From assembly GCA_027717925.1 (NCBI GenBank), contig JALLON010000136.1:1-7214 (forward strand): a DNA stretch of 7,214 nucleotides, written 5' to 3'. A model generated the notes under the pieces. That model ran no database searches. It had not been told where the DNA came from and saw only the letters and a program-made list of their open reading frames with translations. A program made the position numbers and the translations under genes. Within the stretch, counting starts at the first letter, position 1. Every line of letters starts with the position of its first letter. Source of the stretch: Acidobacteria bacterium AH-259-G07. GTDB lineage: Bacteria; Acidobacteriota; UBA6911; RPQK01; JADFOI01. This document shows positions 1-5,570 of the stretch, piece after piece.

Positions 1-1704
1 GGTGGCAGCAATGGCTTCGGGAGGCCCCTTGGCGATGAGTTGGCCTCCCCCTGTACCCCCTTCCGGCCCTAGATCAATAATCCAATCCGCGCATTTGATG
101 ACATCAAGATTGTGCTCGATGACGATCACGCTAGCCCCCTCGCAGATGAGACGATCAAAGGCCCGCAGTAGTTTGCTGATGTCGTCAAAGTGCAACCCTG
201 TGGTAGGCTCATCGAAAATGAAAAGCGGACGTTTGGAGATTTTTTGGGAGAGATAGGAGGCGAGTTTAATCCGCTGTGCCTCACCTCCCGACAAGGTGGT
301 TGCCGATTGCCCCAGACGTAGATAACCCAGACCAATCTCGTCGAGGACCTTCAACTTGCGCACTAACGAAGCGTGGGCCTTGAAGAAGTCAATGGCTTCC
401 TGGACGGTCATTTCCAAGACCTCGGCGATATTTTTCCCTTTGTAGGTGATTTGTAGGATTTTGTTTGTAAAGCGGGCACCATTGCAGTCCTCGCACATGA
501 GCTCGACGTCCGCCAGAAACTGCATTTCGACAGTCATCGTGCCTGAACCGTCACAGGTTACACAGCGCCCGCCGGGGATGTTAAAAGAGAAATGTCCTGG
601 AGACAGATTCTGTGAGTGCGCCTCTCTTAAAGAGGCAAAAGTCCTGCGGATCTCGTCGAAGGCTTTAATATAAGTGACCGGGTTGGAACGAGGCGTCCGG
701 CCAATTGGCGTCTGATCCACTAACAGGATCTCGCTCATGTGTGTTGCCCCTTCGATGGAATCGAATTCACCAACCTTGTCTTTCCATTCCCCTCTGAGTT
801 TTTTCAGGCCGGCGTAAAGGACGTCGTTGACCAGCGTAGACTTGCCGGATCCTGAGACTCCAGTGACGCACACTAGAACTCCCAAGGGAATACGCACCGT
901 TAGGTTTTTGAGGTTATGCTGGCGAGCACCGCGAATCGTCAGGAAATGTCTGTTACTGGAGCGGCGGAAGACCGGTGTAGGAATCTTCTGCTTTCCGGTG
1001 AGATACTGTCCCGTAAGAGAAGCTTCATTGTCCAGCAGTGAAGACAAATCTCCATTGTGTATCACCTTTCCACCCTGTTCCCCTGCCCCGGGTCCCATAT
1101 CGATGATGCGGTCGCCGTTCTCGATCATCTCTTTTTCGTGTTCCACGACCACGATGGTGTTTCCGAGGTTACGAAGCTCTTTAAGGATTTCAATGAGCCG
1201 GGTCTCATCCCTCGAATGTAGACCTATCGATGGTTCGTCCAAGACGTAAAGAGTACCCACCAGAGAAGAGCTCAGAGAAGCTGCCAGGTGAATACGCTGC
1301 ATCTCTCCGCCGCTCAGTGTCGAAGTCAGACGATCCAAAGTGAGATATTCCAAACCGACCTTTATCAGGAAATTCAGACGCTGCTTAATCTCCCTCACAA
1401 CCTTTTCGGCAATGCTGAGCTGGGAAGGAGTGAGACGGAGTTTGGAGAAGAATTTCTGAAATTCGGAGATGGGCAGGGCTGTCAGCCGGCTAATTCTTTT
1501 GCCGTCCAGGTAAACGTCTCTGGCCTCCTGACAGAGACGCTCTCCATCACAGTCGGGACACAAGGTATAAGCGCGATACCGGCTGATGAAGATGCGGACG
1601 TGGATCTTGTATTTTTTTCTCTCCAAATAGCCAAAGAAACCCTTCACACCGGGGAAATGTCCCTCTCCGTTCCAGATCTTGCGTCGCACGCTGTCTGAAA
1701 GCTG
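1..1704 (-). pseudogene. uvrA: UvrA, remaining part after the in-frame TGA (3' end cut by window)
   Basis: I translated all 568 codons from 1704 to 1 and found no stop, so this continues uvrA in the same frame. Numbering through the TGA as residue 361, it has C410/C413 (CPDC), ABC signature 1 TLSGGEMQR (490-498), Walker B 1 with D517-E518 (LYVLDEPS), Walker A 2 GVSGSGKST (643-651), zinc module 2 with C742/C745 and C765/C768, signature 2 LSGGEAQR (832-839), Walker B 2 with D859-E860 (FIFDEPTTG) and the switch histidine H892 (IEHN). It ends in the usual DLGPEGG-type tail at residue 929, so only the last residues lie outside the window. All catalytic elements are intact, arguing that any inactivation is very recent or not real. 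A GTG five codons after the TGA (1687-1689) could in principle restart translation, but no ribosome binding site precedes it. Typed as pseudogene only because of the stop; joined with 1705-2787 it is one uvrA spanning 1-2787. Confidence 0.85.
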
Positions 1705-1707
1705 TCA
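1705..1707 (-). other. Premature in-frame TGA in uvrA
   Basis: Codon 361 reads TGA between ...LDKPF and QLSDSV... . Reading frame, family alignment and length all continue across it without gap. In UvrA relatives this is the stretch around 'P-(W/F/Y)-x-x-L' just after the first zinc module, which from memory is variable in sequence, so the lost residue cannot be fixed: one transition from CGA (Arg) or from TGG (Trp) would both give TGA. TGA is used as the true stop of the propeller gene (3828-3830) and of tgt (5110-5112), and TGG codes Trp elsewhere, so a reassigned TGA code is unlikely. Confidence 0.9.
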
Positions 1708-2787
1708 AAACGGCTTGTCGAGTGGAATCTTCTTTTCCCGCGCGTAAGCTTCGAGTTTCTTCTGAAAGCGGCGGTAGCGGGGTTTTGTAAAAGGCTGGAT
1801 GGGCCCTTCGTGAATATTCTTGTTCGGGTCGGGGATGATCAGATCCGGATCGAGGGTGATAGTGTTTCCAAAACCCTGGCATGTCGGACAGGCGCCAAAT
1901 GGGTTGTTAAATGAAAAGAGTCGAGGTTCAGGAGAACGGTAGGAAATGTTGCAATGCTGGCATTCGAATCTTTCTGTAAAGCGTTGCGGCTTTGCGGATT
2001 TTCCGTCGGCTTTGACGTCAAGAACATAGACCATGGCAACTCCACTGCCCTCTCGATAGCACAGCTCAAGTGAGTCCGCCAGCCGATCTCGAAGGTCTGG
2101 GCGAATTACCAGTCGATCCACCAACACCTGTGCCTGCTCGAGTTCCTCAATCGATTGAGGCCTGTATTCTGGGAGCTGCAGAATGGGCGATTTTGGAATC
2201 TCCCCTAGGATCAGACGATAGAAACCCTCTTTCAAAAGATTTTCCACGATCAGATTCAAAGGGACGTCTCGACTGTCTGAGTTTAGGTCCAGGCGGCTGC
2301 CCTTGAAAGGGAAGGTGATGTAGATTCGAGTCCCTTCCGCCAGAGCCATCACCTGTTCAACAACCTCGTCAATCGTGTTCTTTTTAACCTCCCTTCCACA
2401 CTCGCGACATAAGATAGTACCGACCCGCGCATAGAGTAGGCGCAAGTAATCGTAAATCTCTGTCACCGTTCCTACGGTGGAACGAGGGTTACGGGCTGTG
2501 TTTTTCTGTCGTATGGCAACAGCCGGGCTAATTCCGGTGATCTCACGAACGCGAGGTTTGTTAATTCGCTCCAAAAACTGCCGGGCGTAAGCCGACAGTG
2601 ATTCCACGTATCGACGCTGGCCTTCTGCGTAAAGCGTGTCAAAGGCCAAACTTGATTTGCCCGATCCACTGACTCCAGTCACCACAGTGAGGCGGTTGAT
2701 CGGGATCTCGACGTCAATATTCTTCAGATTGTTCTGCTGCGCTCCCAGAATTCGGATGCAGCCGTCACTTCGAGAATCGTCGCCCAT
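1705..2787 (-). CDS. uvrA: UvrA excinuclease ABC subunit A, N-terminal part (ends at premature TGA)
   Basis: UvrA is the cytoplasmic DNA-damage sensor of nucleotide excision repair; it dimerises, loads UvrB on lesions and carries two ABC ATPase modules. This 360-residue reading frame is the first module up to the insertion region. Visible: Walker A GVSGSGKSS at 38-46; the highly conserved UvrA stretch after it (YAEGQRRYVESLSAYARQFL, 53-72); a CxxC pair at C127/C130; and the first zinc module with C276/C279 and C300/C303 (CxxC-X20-CxxC). The start is the ATG at 2787, which gives the normal short UvrA N terminus; no clear Shine-Dalgarno sequence precedes it. UvrA proteins are about 940 residues, so 360 is far too short. 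The frame continues in the same phase beyond the TGA with the rest of UvrA. Alone, this piece lacks the ABC signature and Walker B of module 1 and would not be expected to work. Family identity is certain; functional status is not. Confidence 0.93.
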   Translation of the reverse strand: MGDDSRSDGCIRILGAQQNNLKNIDVEIPINRLTVVTGVSGSGKSSLAFDTLYAEGQRRYVESLSAYARQFLERINKPRVREITGISPAVAIRQKNTARNPRSTVGTVTEIYDYLRLLYARVGTILCRECGREVKKNTIDEVVEQVMALAEGTRIYITFPFKGSRLDLNSDSRDVPLNLIVENLLKEGFYRLILGEIPKSPILQLPEYRPQSIEELEQAQVLVDRLVIRPDLRDRLADSLELCYREGSGVAMVYVLDVKADGKSAKPQRFTERFECQHCNISYRSPEPRLFSFNNPFGACPTCQGFGNTITLDPDLIIPDPNKNIHEGPIQPFTKPRYRRFQKKLEAYAREKKIPLDKPF

Positions 2788-2818
2788 ACCAAAACAACCA
2801 GTCTACCATGAACACTTT

Positions 2819-2847
2819 TTGGCGGGGGATTGTCCACATGATATAGT
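2819..2847 (+). promoter_or_regulatory. Predicted sigma70-type promoter with extended -10, near-leaderless
   Basis: A -35 box TTGGCG (2819-2824; 4 of 6 to consensus), a 17-bp spacer and a -10 box TATAGT (2842-2847; 5 of 6) preceded by TG at 2839-2840 (extended -10). Transcription would start about 2853-2856, at or just before the ATG at 2856. No Shine-Dalgarno sequence lies upstream of that ATG, which agrees with a leaderless mRNA. It sits in the 68-bp gap between the divergent uvrA and propeller genes. No equally good promoter was found for uvrA on the other strand; a TGGACA box (2831-2836, minus strand) lacks a well placed -10. Confidence 0.6.
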
Positions 2848-2855
2848 TGATCCTC

Positions 2856-3830
2856 ATGAAAATTAAGGCAGTGACTCCCTATATGGCACTCCCGGGGGGA
2901 ACCGTTCGTGTAGAAGTGGAGGGGCTTCAGAATCCCTCGGGGGTTGAGGTCGAGGTGGGCGGTATCAAAGCCGATATCCTGGGGACCTCTCCTAGTATTG
3001 TGACAATCAAGATCCCTGAAAGATGCGGAGACGGTCTAATCGTCCGCAATCAAAAAGAACAACGTATCCAGTTGAAGGTAGGTCGGATCGTGGCTTCCGA
3101 GCTTCATCCAGTGGCCAATCCTGTGCTGGACTCGATGGGTAACGTCTACGTGACCTACAGTGGAACTCGTGGAGAAAAGGTGCCCTTTAGCGTCTTTGTG
3201 GTTTATGCCGATGGCAGCAAGCACCCTTTTCTTGCTGAGGTCATCAATCCGACCGGCTTGGCCATTGGGCGGGACGACTGCCTTTACATCACCAGCCGAC
3301 ACACAGGCACTGTGTATCGGTCCACTTTCGATAAACAGGTTGAGAAATACGTGGACGGACTCGGATTAGCAACCGGATTAGTTTTTGACTCGCGAGGGAA
3401 TCTCTTGGTGGGAGACCGAAGCGGAAAGATCTACAAAGTGAACCCGGGAAAGGACCCGAGTGTTCTGTGTGAGTTGGAACCCAGTGTTTCCGCCTACCAT
3501 CTGGCAGTAGCTCCAGATGACACTCTTTTTGTGACCGGTCCGACCCTGGCAACTCAAGATTGTATTTATCGGATCTCTTCCAAAGGTGAGGTTAAGGTGT
3601 TCTTCAAAGGCCTGGGCCGACCCCAAGGGTTGGGGTTTGATCCGGAAGGGAACCTTCAGGTTGCAGCTTCGTGGCGAGGCAAAAAAGGACTGTACACGTT
3701 TCGAAATGGTGCTCCTGAGCTGACCGTTTCTGGTCCCATGCTGGTCGGTTTCGCTTACAACAAAGAAGGGGATGTACTCTATCTGGTAGACAATGCAAGC
3801 CTTTTCCGCATCGAGCTCGCTGGGAAATGA
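2856..3830 (+). CDS. IPT/TIG domain plus NHL/SMP-30-like beta-propeller protein, function unknown
   Basis: A 324-residue protein that I cannot name. Residues 3-75 look like an IPT/TIG immunoglobulin-like domain (opens KAVTPYMALPGGTVRVEVEG, typical 'P..G..V.I.G.GF' style). Residues about 85-322 form roughly six beta-propeller blades of the NHL/SMP-30 kind, each with 'GL/NPxGLAxxxDGxLYVxxxxxGxIYRx' character: starts near 87, 131, 171, 213, 255 and 295. No signal peptide or membrane segment is seen, so it is probably cytosolic, which is unusual for such folds. The ATG at 2856 is preferred; a TTG at 2847 would add three residues but overlaps the predicted -10 box. The gene is divergent from uvrA and precedes tgt in the same direction, separated by a repeat-filled spacer; a functional link to either is not shown. 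Annotation transfer as gluconolactonase would be unsafe: fold similarity only, active residues not established. Confidence 0.85.
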   Translation: MKIKAVTPYMALPGGTVRVEVEGLQNPSGVEVEVGGIKADILGTSPSIVTIKIPERCGDGLIVRNQKEQRIQLKVGRIVASELHPVANPVLDSMGNVYVTYSGTRGEKVPFSVFVVYADGSKHPFLAEVINPTGLAIGRDDCLYITSRHTGTVYRSTFDKQVEKYVDGLGLATGLVFDSRGNLLVGDRSGKIYKVNPGKDPSVLCELEPSVSAYHLAVAPDDTLFVTGPTLATQDCIYRISSKGEVKVFFKGLGRPQGLGFDPEGNLQVAASWRGKKGLYTFRNGAPELTVSGPMLVGFAYNKEGDVLYLVDNASLFRIELAGK

Positions 3831-3855
3831 CAGCTGACAACTGACAGCTGACAGC
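3828..3855 (+). repeat. Heptad tandem array 1, (TGACARC)x4
   Basis: Four contiguous 7-bp units: TGACAGC, TGACAAC, TGACAGC, TGACAGC, followed by a degenerate TCACCAGC and TGACGGG up to 3870. The first TGA is the stop codon of the propeller gene, so the array abuts the coding region with no gap. It belongs to the short tandemly repeated repetitive type known from cyanobacteria and other genomes; no function is assigned. Confidence 0.85.
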
Positions 3856-3857
3856 TC

Positions 3858-3896
3858 ACCAGCTGACGGGCCGAGCCACAATGGAGGTCAGCTGGT
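3858..3896. repeat. Inverted repeat, 10-bp arms, possible hairpin
   Basis: ACCAGCTGAC (3858-3867) pairs with GTCAGCTGGT (3887-3896) around a 19-base loop. No T-run follows, so it is not a typical Rho-independent terminator, but it is the only compact hairpin directly after the propeller gene and may mark its mRNA end. The arms are built from the same CAGCTGA units as the heptad array, so the pairing may be a by-product of the repeats. Confidence 0.5.
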
Positions 3897-3901
3897 CAGC
3901 A

Positions 3902-3943
3902 TTCTGGCTTCTGAATTTTGGCTCCTGGCTCCTGACTCCTGGC
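3902..3943 (+). repeat. Heptad tandem array 2, (TYYTGRM)x6
   Basis: Six 7-bp units in register: TTCTGGC, TTCTGAA, TTTTGGC, TCCTGGC, TCCTGAC, TCCTGGC. Rotated, the units read TGGCTTC, TGAATTT, TGGCTCC, TGGCTCC, TGACTCC and thus share the TGRC core and 7-bp period with array 1 on the same strand, although the remaining bases differ. It lies between the propeller gene and tgt; nothing suggests that it is coding. Confidence 0.8.
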
Positions 3944-3959
3944 TCGCGTCTCACAAATC

Positions 3960-3974
3960 CTGTCAGCTGTCAGC
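3960..3974 (-). repeat. Inverted copy of array 1 units
   Basis: Two TGTCAGC units (3961-3974). The 14 bases CTGTCAGCTGTCAG (3960-3973) are the exact reverse complement of 3841-3854 in array 1, so the two could pair around a loop of about 105 bases that contains array 2. Lies 29 bases before the tgt start. Confidence 0.75.
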
Positions 3975-3988
3975 CAGCTCAACACCTC

Positions 3989-3993
3989 AAAGG
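3989..3993 (+). promoter_or_regulatory. Ribosome binding site of tgt
   Basis: AAAGG, nine bases before the ATG at 4003. Moderate match with a slightly long spacing; it supports this ATG, which also gives a Tgt N terminus of normal length. Confidence 0.5.
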
Positions 3994-4002
3994 CTGAACG
4001 AA

Positions 4003-5112
4003 ATGCCCGTCTCCTTTCAAGTTCTGGCTCGAGATGAGAAAACTGACGCCCGCTCCGGAGTTCTGCAGACCCCTCATGGTGACATCGAGACTCCAGTTTT
4101 TGTGCCTGTCGGAACAGCCGGCACCGTCAAGGCAATGCCCCACGAACTACTGGAAAAGCTGGATGCTCGCATTATCTTGGCGAACACCTACCATCTCTAT
4201 CTTCGTCCGGGGCAAGAGGTTATTCTTGGGCAGGGCGGGCTTCACCGGTTTATGTCATGGAACCGGGCGATTCTTACCGATAGCGGAGGTTACCAGGTCT
4301 TCAGTCATCAGGCGCTCAGGAAGATCACCGAAGAAGGCGTAGAATTTCAATCCCACCTGGACGGAAGTTACCACTTCATTTCTCCAGAGAAGTCCATTCA
4401 AATCCAGCAGACGCTCGGTTCAGACATTATCATGGTGTTTGATGAGTGCACGCCATATCCAGTGACGGAGCGCGAAGCCAGGGAGTCTATGCGGAGGTCG
4501 GTACGCTGGGCCCAGCGCTGCAAAAGTGCTTATCAAGGCGGGCGACAGGCCTTGTTCGGGATTGTTCAGGGCAGTGTTTTCTTTGAGCTGAGAAAGGAGA
4601 GTCTGGAGCGGCTTTGTGAGATCGATTTTGCCGGACTTGCGCTGGGTGGCTTCAGTGTAGGAGAACCGAAGCTTCTCATGTACGAAATGATTGAACATCT
4701 GAACGGCTTGATGCCGGGGAATAAGCCTCGCTATCTCATGGGTGTGGGCACTCCTTTAGACTTGCTTTCTTGTGTCAAGCAGGGAATGGATATGTTCGAT
4801 TGTGTCCTTCCTACCCGAAATGCACGAAACGGAACGCTCTTTACTTCCGTTGGGCGAATCAGCATCAAGAACGCACGATATCGGGATGATGAAGGACCTC
4901 TGGATCCAAACTGCAAGTGTTTGGTGTGCAGGCGCTATAGTCGAAGCTATCTTCGACATCTGTACATTTCGGGGGAAATTGTTTCAAGCATTTTAAATAC
5001 CTATCATAATGTCTTTTTTTACCTTGACTTCATGAGGAAGATTCGAAACAGTATCGCACTTAATTCCCTATCGGAACTAGAGGAGCGTTTCCGGGAGCAG
5101 TACGCCGAATGA
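4003..5112 (+). CDS. tgt: Queuine tRNA-ribosyltransferase (tRNA-guanine transglycosylase)
   Basis: Tgt swaps guanine-34 in GUN anticodons (Asp, Asn, His, Tyr tRNAs) for preQ1, a late shared step of queuosine synthesis; the enzyme is a cytosolic TIM barrel. The 369-residue length is normal for bacterial Tgt. Visible: substrate-binding region LTDSGGYQVFS with D93; GSDIIMVFDECTPYP (139-153); FGIVQGS (185-191); LGGFSVGEP (214-222); RYLMGVG (243-249); GMDMFDCVLPTRNARNG (261-277) with the nucleophile D266 (family knowledge: D264 in E. coli); zinc ligands C304, C306, C309 and H335. All key residues are present, so the enzyme should be active. It is first in the tgt-yajC-secD order found in many bacteria; yajC follows after 39 bases. 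No queA is in the window. Confidence 0.97.
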   Translation: MPVSFQVLARDEKTDARSGVLQTPHGDIETPVFVPVGTAGTVKAMPHELLEKLDARIILANTYHLYLRPGQEVILGQGGLHRFMSWNRAILTDSGGYQVFSHQALRKITEEGVEFQSHLDGSYHFISPEKSIQIQQTLGSDIIMVFDECTPYPVTEREARESMRRSVRWAQRCKSAYQGGRQALFGIVQGSVFFELRKESLERLCEIDFAGLALGGFSVGEPKLLMYEMIEHLNGLMPGNKPRYLMGVGTPLDLLSCVKQGMDMFDCVLPTRNARNGTLFTSVGRISIKNARYRDDEGPLDPNCKCLVCRRYSRSYLRHLYISGEIVSSILNTYHNVFFYLDFMRKIRNSIALNSLSELEERFREQYAE

Positions 5113-5123
5113 ACCAAAATGTG

Positions 5124-5132
5124 TGATATACT
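5124..5132 (+). promoter_or_regulatory. Possible extended -10 promoter before yajC
   Basis: TGATATACT: TATACT -10 (5 of 6) with the TG of an extended -10, in the 39-base gap after tgt. No convincing -35 is seen 16-18 bases upstream. It differs in one base from the extended -10 TGATATAGT at 2839-2847. It would give a transcript starting near 5139 and allow yajC-secD to be made independently of tgt. Confidence 0.45.
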
Positions 5133-5151
5133 CAGCGTTTTTTAAAGGCCC

Positions 5152-5460
5152 ATGATTCCCTATATGATGGCGCAGCAAAGCTCGTCCCCGGCTCCAGGGC
5201 TCCCCTTGTTTTTGCCTTTCGTCCTCATCGTGGGGATTTTCTATTTTTTGATTATTCGTCCAATGCGAAAGCGGCAAAAGAGCCTGGAAACGCTCATCAG
5301 CAATCTCAAGAATGGTGACAAGGTGATTACCAACGGTGGAATCCATGGAACGATTGCAGGAGTGAGAGAAAATATATTTCTTCTCAAAGTGGCGGACCAA
5401 GTTAAGATTGAAATCTCAAAAAACGCTATCGCCTCCCGACAATCAGCACCGGAGAACTAG
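5152..5460 (+). CDS. yajC: YajC, Sec translocon accessory subunit
   Basis: YajC is a small inner-membrane protein that associates with SecDF and SecYEG and aids protein export. The 102-residue product has a short N terminus, one membrane helix at about 17-36 (LPLFLPFVLIVGIFYFLIIR), the family signature FYFLIIRPMRKRQK (30-43) and a cytosolic domain with LKNGDKVITNGGIHGTIAGV (52-71) and VKIEISKNAI (84-93). The length is typical. Start choice is not firm: AAAGG (5144-5148) is only 3 bases before the ATG at 5152, and two further ATGs follow at 5164 and 5167. It ends in TAG at 5458-5460, whose last base is the first base of the palindromic element that follows. Confidence 0.95.
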   Translation: MIPYMMAQQSSSPAPGLPLFLPFVLIVGIFYFLIIRPMRKRQKSLETLISNLKNGDKVITNGGIHGTIAGVRENIFLLKVADQVKIEISKNAIASRQSAPEN

Positions 5461-5562
5461 GGCGGGGGGGGGCAGAGCGTGAAATTCCAATTTTTGAACC
5501 CTCGAAAAACTAACCCAAACGACGGACCAAAAATTGGAATTTCACGCTCTGACCCCCCGCCC
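5460..5562. repeat. Palindromic REP/MITE-like element between yajC and secD
   Basis: Left arm 5473-5496 and right arm 5528-5551 are perfect 24-bp inverted repeats (left begins CAGAGCGTGAAATTCC). Outside them, GGGC plus nine G (5460-5472) pairs with six C plus GCCC (5553-5562), with one extra A at 5552, so the whole stem is over 30 bp around a 31-base loop (5497-5527). Inside each arm, AAATT-NN-AATTT is itself nearly palindromic. The outer end read inward is GGGC-G-run-TCAGAGCGTG. This looks like a small non-autonomous palindromic repeat of the REP or MITE kind; I recall similar GGGGTCAGAGCGTG-type ends near RAYT-type transposases, but cannot verify this. No coding potential. No clear target-site duplication was found. 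Confidence 0.8.
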
Positions 5563-5570
5563 AAGAAGTC

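Noticed and set aside
1288..1698. Plus-strand open frame of 136 codons opposite uvrA
   Set aside because: Shadow of the uvrA C-terminal coding strand; low-complexity translation with no recognisable family.
1690..1707. Selenocysteine insertion at the uvrA TGA, with a small GCGT-GCG-ACGC hairpin just downstream
   Set aside because: The stem is only 4 bp, the position is not a conserved Cys in UvrA, and no UvrA selenoprotein family is known to me.
1547..1882. Other-frame minus-strand reading frame spanning the uvrA TGA, suggesting a frameshift
   Set aside because: The UvrA motifs continue in the original frame right after the TGA, so a frameshift is not needed; this frame has no UvrA-like sequence.
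1..2787. Alternative genetic code with TGA as Trp
   Set aside because: TGA is the natural stop of the propeller gene and of tgt, and both proteins end at expected places.
3378..3881. Minus-strand open frame of 167 codons opposite the propeller gene
   Set aside because: Antisense shadow of a clear beta-propeller gene, extending into the heptad repeats; no domain character.
3902..3974. CRISPR-like array
   Set aside because: Units are 7 bp and contiguous with no spacers, and no cas genes are present.
5460..5570. Rho-independent terminator after yajC
   Set aside because: The stem is far longer than a normal terminator, no T-run follows it on either strand, and secD lies directly downstream in the same operon.
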